A DNA stretch of 64,000 bases from JAPHSX01 sp050298555 (GTDB lineage: Bacteria > Pseudomonadota > Gammaproteobacteria > Thiohalomonadales > Thiohalomonadaceae). How positions within the stretch are numbered: position 1 is the first letter of the stretch; every line of letters begins with the position of its first letter. Made by a program: the position numbers and the translations under genes. Shown one piece after another: positions 24,695 through 32,496 of the stretch. Under the pieces are notes generated by a model. It saw nothing but the letters and a program-made list of their open reading frames with translations. It was not told where the DNA came from and did no database searches. Location of the stretch: contig JBNKUL010000062.1 in assembly GCA_050298555.1 (NCBI GenBank), forward strand, positions 17,826 through 81,825, read 5' to 3'.

Positions 24695-26692
24695 ATGGAG
24701 CAGATCTATAATTACGGCCTGATTATCGTCCTCGCCCCGCTGCTTGGCGCCATCATCGCCGGCCTGTTCGGCGGCAGCATCGGTCGCAAGGGTGCGCACA
24801 CCGTTACCATCCTCGGTGTCGCCGTCGCCTTCGCCTTCTCCACCATGGTGTTCAAGCAGGTGGTCCTGGAGAAGGTCGGTACCCTGAACCAGACTGTTTA
24901 CACCTGGCTGGTCTCCGAAGGGGTTAAATTCGAAGTCGGCTTCCTCATCGACGAGCTGACCGCGATGATGATGGTGGTGGTCACCTTCGTCTCGCTGATG
25001 GTGCACCTCTACACCATCGGTTATATGAGCCATGACGAGGAGAACTGGCCGAAGAACTCCAAGGCCGGTAGCAACAGCTACCAGCGTTTCTTCAGCTACA
25101 TCTCGCTGTTCACCTTCTCCATGCTGATGCTGGTGATGGCCAATAACTTCATGCAACTGTTCTTCGGCTGGGAGGCGGTGGGCCTGGTCTCCTACCTGCT
25201 GATCGGTTTCTGGTCGGTGCGCGAGTCGGCGGTCTACGCCAACCTCAAGGCCTTCCTCGTCAACCGTGTCGGTGACTTCGGCTTCCTGCTCGGTATCGGC
25301 GCGGTGCTGATGACCTTCAACAGCCTCGACTACGCCGATGTCTTCGGTGCCGCCAACCTGCACAAGGATGCCACCTTCAGCATCTTCCCCGGCAGCGAGT
25401 GGAGCCTGATGACGGTGATCTGCATCCTGCTGTTCATCGGTGCCATGGGTAAGTCGGCCCAGGTACCGCTGCACGTGTGGCTGCCCGACTCGATGGAGGG
25501 CCCGACCCCCATCTCCGCACTGATCCACGCCGCGACCATGGTTACCGCCGGTATCTTCATGGTGGCGCGTATGTCGCCGCTCTACGAGCTCTCCGAGACC
25601 GCGCTCAGCTTCATCCTGGTTATCGGTGCCATCACCGCGCTGTTCATGGGCTTCCTCGGCCTGATCCAGCACGACATCAAACGCGTGGTCGCCTACTCCA
25701 CCCTGTCGCAGCTCGGTTACATGACCGTGGCACTGGGTGCCTCGGCCTACGCCGCCGGCGTGTTCCACCTGATGACCCACGCCTTCTTCAAGGCGCTGCT
25801 GTTCCTCGGTGCCGGTTCGGTCATCATCGCCATGCACCACAAGCAGGACATGCGCGAGATGGGTGGCCTGCGCAAGTACATGCCGATCACCTGGATCACC
25901 TCCCTGATCGGTTCACTGGCCCTGATTGGTACGCCGTTCTTTGCCGGTTTCTACTCCAAGGACAGCATCATTATGGCGGTCGAGGAGTCGACCCTTCCCG
26001 GTGCCGGCTTTGCCGCCTTTGCCGTGCTTGCGGGTGTCTTTATTACCGCCCTCTACAGCTTCCGCATGTACTTCATGGTGTTCCACGGTGAAGAGCGCAT
26101 GGACCGCCACACCCGCGACCACCTGCATGAGACCCCCTGGGTGGTGACCGTGCCGCTGGTGCTGCTGGCGATCCCCTCGGTGGTGGCCGGTGCGATGTTT
26201 GTGATGGAGATGCCCTTCGGTGACTTCTTCGGCTCGGCGATCTACGTCGCCTCCGAGCACGATGTGCTGGCCAAGGTGGGTGAGCATATCCACGGCTGGG
26301 TGGGCATGGCGCTACACGGCTTTACCTCGCTGCCGTTCTGGCTTGCCGCCGGCGGCGTCTTCAGCGCCTGGATGCTGCACAAGAACGGCCTGGACCTGGC
26401 CGTGGTGATGGAGAAGCGCTTCGGCTTCATCTACCGAATTCTCGACAACAAGTACTGGGCCGATGAGCTGTTCGCCAACGTCTTCGCCGCCGGCGGCCGT
26501 GGTATCGGCAGCGGCCTGTGGAAGGTGGGTGACGTCACCCTCATCGACGGTTTTATGGTCAATGGTTCGGCTCGCGTGGTGGGGATGCTTTCCGGCATCG
26601 TCCGTCGTGTGCAGACCGGTTATCTCTATACATACGCCTTCGCCATGATTGTGGGGATGTTGGCGCTGTTTAGCCTGTTTATTTTCCGCTAA
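24695..26692 (+). CDS. nuoL: NADH-quinone oxidoreductase subunit L
   Basis: 665 residues, an antiporter-like subunit at the distal end of the membrane arm. Motifs: FFGWEAVGLVSYLLIGFW, KSAQVPLHVWLPDSMEGPTP, IQHDIKRVVAYSTLSQLGYM and HAFFKALLFLGAGSVI. The long C-terminal lateral helix region is present. It pumps protons. Confidence 0.97.
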   Translation: MEQIYNYGLIIVLAPLLGAIIAGLFGGSIGRKGAHTVTILGVAVAFAFSTMVFKQVVLEKVGTLNQTVYTWLVSEGVKFEVGFLIDELTAMMMVVVTFVSLMVHLYTIGYMSHDEENWPKNSKAGSNSYQRFFSYISLFTFSMLMLVMANNFMQLFFGWEAVGLVSYLLIGFWSVRESAVYANLKAFLVNRVGDFGFLLGIGAVLMTFNSLDYADVFGAANLHKDATFSIFPGSEWSLMTVICILLFIGAMGKSAQVPLHVWLPDSMEGPTPISALIHAATMVTAGIFMVARMSPLYELSETALSFILVIGAITALFMGFLGLIQHDIKRVVAYSTLSQLGYMTVALGASAYAAGVFHLMTHAFFKALLFLGAGSVIIAMHHKQDMREMGGLRKYMPITWITSLIGSLALIGTPFFAGFYSKDSIIMAVEESTLPGAGFAAFAVLAGVFITALYSFRMYFMVFHGEERMDRHTRDHLHETPWVVTVPLVLLAIPSVVAGAMFVMEMPFGDFFGSAIYVASEHDVLAKVGEHIHGWVGMALHGFTSLPFWLAAGGVFSAWMLHKNGLDLAVVMEKRFGFIYRILDNKYWADELFANVFAAGGRGIGSGLWKVGDVTLIDGFMVNGSARVVGMLSGIVRRVQTGYLYTYAFAMIVGMLALFSLFIFR

Positions 26693-26749
26693 TCCGACTG
26701 TTGTCGACGATTAACGTTAAAGAAGAATTATTAACAAAGGGTAGGGTGC

Positions 26750-28282
26750 ATGTTTGCTGATTTGCCACTGCTGAGTCTGGTGATATGGGTGCCGATTGTC
26801 GGCGGCCTGCTGGTGTTGCTGACGGGGAGCGGACGTTCCGGCCTTGAGGCCAAGGTGTTGTCACTATTGGTGGGACTGCTCACCTTTGCCCTCTCTATAC
26901 CGCTGTATACCGGTTTCGATACGGCCAGCCACGCGATGCAGTTCAATGAGCTGACGCCGTGGATCGCCAGTTTCAATATCAACTACCACCTCGGTGTCGA
27001 CGGCATCTCGATGCCGCTGATCCTGCTCACCACCTTTACCACGGTGCTGGTGATCATCGCCGGTTGGGAGGTGATTAAGTACAAGCCCGCCCAGTACATG
27101 GCCGCCTTCCTGATCATGGAAGGCCTGATGATCGGCGTCTTCGCCGCTCTCGATGCCATGCTGTTCTACGTCTTCTGGGAGGCGATGCTGATCCCGATGT
27201 TTATCGTCATCGGTATCTGGGGCGGCGACAACCGCGTCTACGCCACCATCAAGTTCTTCCTCTACACCTTCCTCGGCTCGGTGTTCATGCTGGTTGCCCT
27301 GATCTACCTCTACTTCCAGGCCGGTAGCTTCAGCATCCTCGACTTCCACATGCAGCCGCTGGGCCTGACCGCGCAGATCTGGATCTTCCTCGCCTTCCTC
27401 ATCGCCTTCGCGGTGAAGGTGCCGATGTGGCCGGTGCACACCTGGCTGCCCGACGCCCACGTACAGGCCCCCACCGGTGGTTCGGTGATCCTGGCGGCGA
27501 TCATGCTGAAACTGGGTGCCTACGGCTTCCTGCGCTTCTCCCTGCCAATCACCCCCGACGGTGCGCACAACCTCGACTGGCTGATGATCGGCCTGTCGCT
27601 GATCGCCGTCGCCTACATCGGCTTCGTCGCCCTGGTGCAGCAGGACATGAAGAAGCTCATCGCCTACTCCTCCATCTCGCACATGGGCTTCGTCACCCTG
27701 GGCTTCTTTATCGCCTGGACCATCGCCGAGAACAGCGGCAGCTTCACCGGTGCCGCCATGGGCATGTCGGGCGGCGTGGTACAGATGATCTCCCACGGTT
27801 TCGTCTCCGGTGCCATGTTCCTCTGCGTCGGTGTGATGTACGACCGCCTCCATTCGCGCCAAATCGCCGATTACGGCGGTGTGGTCCACTCCATGCCGAA
27901 GTTTGCCGGCTTCATGGTGCTGTTCGCCATGGCCAACTCCGGTCTGCCCGGTACCGCAGGCTTCGTCGGCGAGTTCATGGTCATCCTCAGCGCCTTTAAG
28001 GCCAACTTCTGGATCGCCTTCGTCGCCGCCACCACCCTGATCCTCGGTGCTGGTTACACCCTGTGGATGGTGAAGCGGGTGATCTACGGCGAAGCGGTCA
28101 GCCACAAGGTGTCGCAGATGCAGGATATTAACGGCCGTGAGTTCCTTATCCTCGCCACCCTGGCGGTGATGGTCATCTTCTTCGGTGTCTACCCGGCGCC
28201 GCTGCTGGAGGTGATGGATGCCACGGTGCAACATCTGGTTGAACATATTGCGGTCAGCAAGCTGCCTGCAGGCGCAATGTAA
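26750..28282 (+). CDS. nuoM: NADH-quinone oxidoreductase subunit M
   Basis: 510 residues, an antiporter-like proton channel subunit. Motifs: YVFWEAMLIPMFIVIGIW, KVPMWPVHTWLPDAHVQAPT, VQQDMKKLIAYSSISHMGFV and ANSGLPGTAGFVGEFM. It starts 57 bases after nuoL. Confidence 0.97.
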   Translation: MFADLPLLSLVIWVPIVGGLLVLLTGSGRSGLEAKVLSLLVGLLTFALSIPLYTGFDTASHAMQFNELTPWIASFNINYHLGVDGISMPLILLTTFTTVLVIIAGWEVIKYKPAQYMAAFLIMEGLMIGVFAALDAMLFYVFWEAMLIPMFIVIGIWGGDNRVYATIKFFLYTFLGSVFMLVALIYLYFQAGSFSILDFHMQPLGLTAQIWIFLAFLIAFAVKVPMWPVHTWLPDAHVQAPTGGSVILAAIMLKLGAYGFLRFSLPITPDGAHNLDWLMIGLSLIAVAYIGFVALVQQDMKKLIAYSSISHMGFVTLGFFIAWTIAENSGSFTGAAMGMSGGVVQMISHGFVSGAMFLCVGVMYDRLHSRQIADYGGVVHSMPKFAGFMVLFAMANSGLPGTAGFVGEFMVILSAFKANFWIAFVAATTLILGAGYTLWMVKRVIYGEAVSHKVSQMQDINGREFLILATLAVMVIFFGVYPAPLLEVMDATVQHLVEHIAVSKLPAGAM

Positions 28283-28294
28283 CGGGGTCCCCTG

Positions 28295-29730
28295 ATGAAT
28301 TTCGAGATGCCAAACTTCATGCCCGCCATGCCCGAGATCTTCGTCCTCGGCATGGCCTGCCTTATCCTCATCCTCGACCTGTTCCTCACTGAGCGCAGCC
28401 GGGTGGTGACCTACCTGCTGACCCAGGCAACCCTGGTGGGCGCATTCATCCTCAGCCTGAGCCTGTTCAGCGGTACCAGCGAGCTGACCTTCAGCGACAC
28501 CTTCGTGCTCGACCCGATGGCCTCGGTACTCAAGCTGGTGGTCTACTTCGCCGCCTTCATGGTGTTCCTCTACAGCCGCGGTTACCTGCGCGAGCGTGGC
28601 ATGTTCCGCGGCGAGTTCTTCGTCCTCGGCCTGTTCGGCGTGTTGGGCATGATGGTGATGATCTCCGCCCACAGCATGCTTACCATTTATATGGGCCTGG
28701 AGCTGCTGTCGCTCTCCATGTACGCCATGGTGGCGTTGCAGCGCGACTCCAGCGTTGCCGCCGAGGCGGCGATGAAGTACTTCGTCCTTGGTGCCATGGC
28801 CTCGGCGATGCTGCTCTATGGTATGTCGATGATCTACGGTGTCACCGGTACCCTCGACCTGGCCGAGGTGAGCTCGGCAGTGGCGGGGCAGGGCAACCGC
28901 CTGATTCTGGTCTTCGGCCTGGTGTTCCTGATGATCGGCGTCGCCTTTAAGCTCGGCGCCGTGCCCTTCCACATGTGGGTGCCCGATGTCTATCACGGTG
29001 CACCCACCGCGGTGACCCTCTATATCAGCACCGCCCCAAGCTGGCCGCCTTCGCCATGATGATGCGCCTGCTGGTCGACGGTCTCGGTGAGCTGCAGGCA
29101 CAGTGGCAGGATATCCTGATGCTGCTGGCAGTGCTGTCGCTGGCCATCGGTAACGTGGTCGCCATCGCCCAGGTCAACATCAAGCGCATGCTGGCCTACT
29201 CCGGTATCTCCCACATCGGCTTTCTCATGCTGGGTGTCCTTACCGGCTCGCAGGAGGGCTATGCCGCCGGTATGTTCTACGCCATCACCTACGTGCTGAT
29301 GGGGCTGGGCGGTTTCGGTATGGTGATCCTGATGAGCCGCGCCGGTTTCGAGGCTGACAGCCTGGATGACTACAAGGGCCTCAACGAGCGCAGCCCCTGG
29401 TTCGCGCTGATGATGATGTTCCTGATGTTCTCCATGGCCGGCGTGCCGCCGTTCATCGGTTTCTGGGCCAAGCTTTCGGTACTGCAGGCGGTGGTCGATG
29501 CCAACATGGTGTGGCTGGCAGCCGCGGCGGTGATCTTCTCGGTGATCGGCGCCTTCTACTACCTGCGCATCGTCAAGCTGATGTACTTCGACAAGCCGGT
29601 GGACGACACCCCGTTCCAGCCTGCCCGCGACGTCGCGGCGATCCTCAGTGTCAACGCGGTCGCGGTGATTGCCATCGGCCTGTTCCCCTCGGCACTGATG
29701 AGCGTATGCAAGCAGGCGATGGGGCTATAA
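28295..29730 (+). CDS. nuoN: NADH-quinone oxidoreductase subunit N, interrupted by a single-base frameshift
   Basis: The gene reads as NuoN in two overlapping frames. Frame one, from 28295, goes through MYAMVALQRDSSVAAEAAMK and VPFHMWVPDVYHGAPTAVTL, then changes to STAPSWPPSP and stops at 29059. The expected sequence, STAPKLAAFAMMMRL, continues in the next frame through QVNIKRMLAYSGISHIGFLM to the stop at 29730. The break is at the CCCC run 29034-29037 (GCCCCAAG, where GCCCCCAAG would restore the frame), so one C is missing. Repaired length is about 478 residues, normal for the family. A sequencing or assembly error in the homopolymer is more likely than a real mutation, because all other nuo genes are intact. 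It is the last nuo gene. Confidence 0.9.
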
Positions 29731-29773
29731 GGCGGCTGCAGGCTTTACTCGCACCACGCTTTGTGTTCTATTC

Positions 29774-29805
29774 AACGCCCCGGCAAGCCCGGGGCGTTTT
29801 CGTTT
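29774..29805 (+). terminator. Terminator after nuoN
   Basis: A 10-bp perfect stem AACGCCCCGG/CCGGGGCGTT with a 5-base loop is followed by TTCGTTT. It lies 43 bases past the nuoN stop and 19 bases before the DUF2818 gene, so it may partly separate that gene from the operon. Confidence 0.75.
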
Positions 29806-29823
29806 CACCCTCAGGAGAACCCC

Positions 29824-30141
29824 ATGACCGCAGAGCAATCGAGCTGGCTGATCATCGCCATCGCCTTTATCGCCGCCAACCTGCCCTGGCTGAGCGATCG
29901 GGTGCTGTTGGTGCTGGAGCCGAAGGAGGGGGTAAAGCGTGCCGCCTGGCGCTGGATGGAGTGGTTGCTGCTGTTTCTCATCATGGGGGCCGTGACCGCC
30001 GGTATGGAGCAGAAGATCAATGGCGAGATCTACCAGCAGGAGTGGGAGTTTTATGCCGTCAATCTCTGCCTGTTCCTGGTCTTCGCCCTGCCGGGCTTCA
30101 TCTATCGCCACGATCTGCGTCAATTGCTGAAGCGTGGCTGA
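29824..30141 (+). CDS. DUF2818 family membrane protein
   Basis: 105 residues, start ATG at 29824 with CAGGAG upstream. Three predicted membrane helices: SSWLIIAIAFIAANLPWLS, EWLLLFLIMGAVTAGM and FYAVNLCLFLVFALPGFIY, with a basic tail (RHDLRQLLKRG). It matches the DUF2818 family, which often lies directly after nuoN in Beta- and Gammaproteobacteria. A Complex I-related role is suggested only by this position. Confidence 0.8.
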   Translation: MTAEQSSWLIIAIAFIAANLPWLSDRVLLVLEPKEGVKRAAWRWMEWLLLFLIMGAVTAGMEQKINGEIYQQEWEFYAVNLCLFLVFALPGFIYRHDLRQLLKRG

Positions 30142-30167
30142 ATCGTTAAAAATTTTTCAAATACGGC

Positions 30168-30196
30168 TTGCCATGATCGGGGCGCATCTCTATAAT
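30168..30196 (+). promoter_or_regulatory. Promoter of the initiator tRNA and rimP-nusA-infB operon
   Basis: TTGCCA (30168-30173), a 17-base spacer and a perfect TATAAT (30191-30196) lie 15 bases before the tRNA 5' end. The bases after the -10 are GCGC, a GC-rich discriminator of the kind seen at stable-RNA promoters. Confidence 0.8.
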
Positions 30197-30211
30197 GCGC
30201 AGCTTAACGAT

Positions 30212-30288
<77 letters not shown>

Positions 30289-30302
30289 AATCGAAAGACA
30301 AT

Positions 30303-30327
30303 AAGCCCCACTTGTGGGGCTTTTTGT
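30303..30327 (+). terminator. Terminator after initiator tRNA
   Basis: An 8-bp stem AAGCCCCA/TGGGGCTT with a 4-base loop runs into TTTTTG. It lies 15 bases past the tRNA. Read-through would be needed for the rimP operon, unless the latter has its own promoter in 30328-30400. Confidence 0.75.
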
Positions 30328-30360
30328 TAGGTGAAGTAAACAGCCTGTCGTGTGGCGAGT

Positions 30361-30429
30361 TATAGCTTTAGCAGCTATAATCCCGTGCCGGTTGTGGATG
30401 TATCTGGATGGGCCTTGGGCCCTTTTTTT
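30361..30429 (+). promoter_or_regulatory. Leader of rimP with two hairpins, one attenuator-like
   Basis: A 7-bp hairpin TATAGCT/AGCTATA (30361-30379) is followed by a short GC stem GGGCC/GGCCC (30410-30422) leading directly into a run of seven T. The second has the form of a weak intrinsic terminator only 15 bases before the rimP ATG, and could act as an attenuator for the rimP-nusA operon. Confidence 0.4.
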
Positions 30430-30444
30430 ATTTCCGGGGAAAAA

Positions 30445-30900
30445 ATGGCGCAGGCCAGCGAAAAATTGGTGTCAATCATCGAGCCCGCCGTGACGGCGTT
30501 GGGCTTTGAGCTGTTGGGCGTGGAATACATGCCACAGGGGCGCCACTCGTTGCTGCGCGTCTATATCGACCATGAGGACGGTATTAGCGTCGACGACTGT
30601 GGCGACGTCAGTCACCAGGTCAGCGCGGTGCTCGATGTAGAGGATCCGATACGCGGTGAGTACACCCTGGAGGTCTCCTCCCCGGGGGTGGATCGTCCGC
30701 TCTTTACCCTGGAGCACTACGCGCGCTTTGCCAACAACCTGGCCGAGATTCGCCTGCATGCACCGCAGGGCGGCCGCCGCAAGTTCAAGGGGCGGATTCA
30801 GGGCGTCGAAGGCGACGAAGTAATTGTTGATGTAGAGGGTGAGGAGCATCGCCTGTCGATAGGCAATATCGAAAAGGCACACCTTATTCACGAATGGTAA
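30445..30900 (+). CDS. rimP: Ribosome maturation factor RimP
   Basis: 151 residues from the ATG at 30445; an upstream in-frame extension lacks support. It assists assembly of the 30S subunit. Motifs: LGFELLGVEYMPQG, LRVYIDHEDGISVDDC, VEDPIRGEYTLEVSSPGVDR and the C-terminal beta barrel (KFKGRIQGVEGDEVIV). It is first protein gene of the nusA-infB operon. Confidence 0.96.
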   Translation: MAQASEKLVSIIEPAVTALGFELLGVEYMPQGRHSLLRVYIDHEDGISVDDCGDVSHQVSAVLDVEDPIRGEYTLEVSSPGVDRPLFTLEHYARFANNLAEIRLHAPQGGRRKFKGRIQGVEGDEVIVDVEGEEHRLSIGNIEKAHLIHEW

Positions 30901-30974
30901 GCGACTGATTTATAAGTCGATTTTATTGGTTGTTCCGATGTCGGGCAATAGCTGGAGGCCATAGAGGCTGTTTT

Positions 30975-32477
30975 ATGAGCAAAGAGATCCTATTGGTTGT
31001 AGACGCGGTTTCTAACGAAAAGGGCGTAGACAAAGAGATTATCTTTGAGGCGATGGAGATCGCACTGGCGACCGCTACCAAGAAAAAGCACGGTGGCGAT
31101 GTAGACATTCGCGTCAGTATCGATCGTGCTTCGGGTGATTACGACACCTTCCGCCGCTGGGAGGTAATGGACGACGCCGAGACCCCGGTGCTGGAGTTCC
31201 CCGAGCGCGAGATCACCCTGAGTGCCGCACAGTTCGACAACCCCGAGATCCAGCCCGGCGAATTCGTCGAGGAGCAGGTCGAGTCGGTAGAGTTTGGCCG
31301 CATCGCCGCCCAGACCGCCAAGCAGGTCATCGTACAGAAGGTACGCGAGGCCGAGCGCGCCCAGGTCGTCGAGGCCTACGAGGGCCGTACCGGCGAGCTT
31401 ATCTACGGCGTGGTCAAGCGTATGGACCGCGGCAGCGTTATCCTCGATATGGGTAACAACGTCGAGGCGCTGATTGCCCGTGAACACCTTATCCCCCGCG
31501 AGCCGGTACGCCCCGGTGACCGCCTGCGCGGCTACCTCTATGACGTACGCTCCGAGCCGCGCGGCCCGCAGCTGTTCGTCAGCCGCACCATGCCTGAATT
31601 CCTCATTGAGCTGTTTAAGCTGGAGGTGCCCGAGGTGGGCGAGGGGCTTATCGACATTATGGGCGCGGCACGCGACCCGGGCCTGCGCGCCAAGATCGCC
31701 GTGCGTTCCAATGACCCGCGTATCGACCCGGTTGGTGCCTGCGTCGGTATGCGCGGTTCGCGCGTCCAGTCGGTGACCAACGAAATGGGCGGTGAGCGTG
31801 TCGACATCGTGCTGTGGAACGACAATCCGGCCCAGTACGTAATCAATGCCATGGCCCCCGCCGAGGTGCTCTCCATCGTGGTCGACGAAGAGTCCGACAG
31901 CATGGACATCGCGGTCGACGAGGAGCAGCTCTCCCAGGCCATCGGCCGCGGCGGCCAGAACGTGCGCCTCGCCAGCGAGCTGACAGGTTGGGAGCTCAAC
32001 GTGATGACCGAGGCGCAGGCCGAGGAGAAGAACGAGGCCGAGGCAGGCGCCCTGGTCGAGATGTTCAAGGAGGCGCTCAACGTCGACGAAGAGGTCTCCA
32101 TCATTCTGGTGCAGGAGGGCTTCTCCAGCCTGGAAGAGGTGGCCTACGTACCGGTCGCCGAGATGTTGGAGATCGAAGAGTTCGACGAGGACATCGTCGA
32201 GGAGCTGCGCGCCCGCGCTAAAGATGTACTGGTGACCCGCGAGATCAGCAGTGAGGAGCACGGCGGTGCCGAGCCCGAGCAGGATCTGCTGGAGATGGAT
32301 GGCATGGACCCCGCCCTGGCGGACGCACTTGCCGCCAAGGGTGTCACCACCATGGACGACCTTGCCGAACTGGCGATTGATGATTTGATGGAGATCGATG
32401 GCATGGACGAAGAGCGTGCCGGTCAGCTGATTATGACCGCACGGGCTCCCTGGTTTGCAGACGAGCAGGAAGGTTAA
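30975..32477 (+). CDS. nusA: Transcription termination/antitermination protein NusA
   Basis: 500 residues from the ATG at 30975 (MSKEILLVVDAVSNEKGVDK). Domain order: N-terminal RNAP-binding domain, S1 (GVVKRMDRGSVILDMG), KH1 and KH2 (DPVGACVGMRGSRVQSV, AIGRGGQNVRLASELTGW), and two acidic C-terminal helix-hairpin-helix repeats (MDPALADALAAKGVTTMDDL, IDGMDEERAGQLI). It modulates pausing and termination and may autoregulate this operon. Confidence 0.97.
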   Translation: MSKEILLVVDAVSNEKGVDKEIIFEAMEIALATATKKKHGGDVDIRVSIDRASGDYDTFRRWEVMDDAETPVLEFPEREITLSAAQFDNPEIQPGEFVEEQVESVEFGRIAAQTAKQVIVQKVREAERAQVVEAYEGRTGELIYGVVKRMDRGSVILDMGNNVEALIAREHLIPREPVRPGDRLRGYLYDVRSEPRGPQLFVSRTMPEFLIELFKLEVPEVGEGLIDIMGAARDPGLRAKIAVRSNDPRIDPVGACVGMRGSRVQSVTNEMGGERVDIVLWNDNPAQYVINAMAPAEVLSIVVDEESDSMDIAVDEEQLSQAIGRGGQNVRLASELTGWELNVMTEAQAEEKNEAEAGALVEMFKEALNVDEEVSIILVQEGFSSLEEVAYVPVAEMLEIEEFDEDIVEELRARAKDVLVTREISSEEHGGAEPEQDLLEMDGMDPALADALAAKGVTTMDDLAELAIDDLMEIDGMDEERAGQLIMTARAPWFADEQEG

Positions 32478-32496
32478 GGGCAGGAGAATAGAGTAG

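Noticed and set aside
26864..29101. A 745-residue open frame on the minus strand opposite nuoM and nuoN
   Set aside because: Same antisense-shadow composition (His, Glu, Gln, Gly repeats) and no domain; nuoM and nuoN are certain on the other strand.
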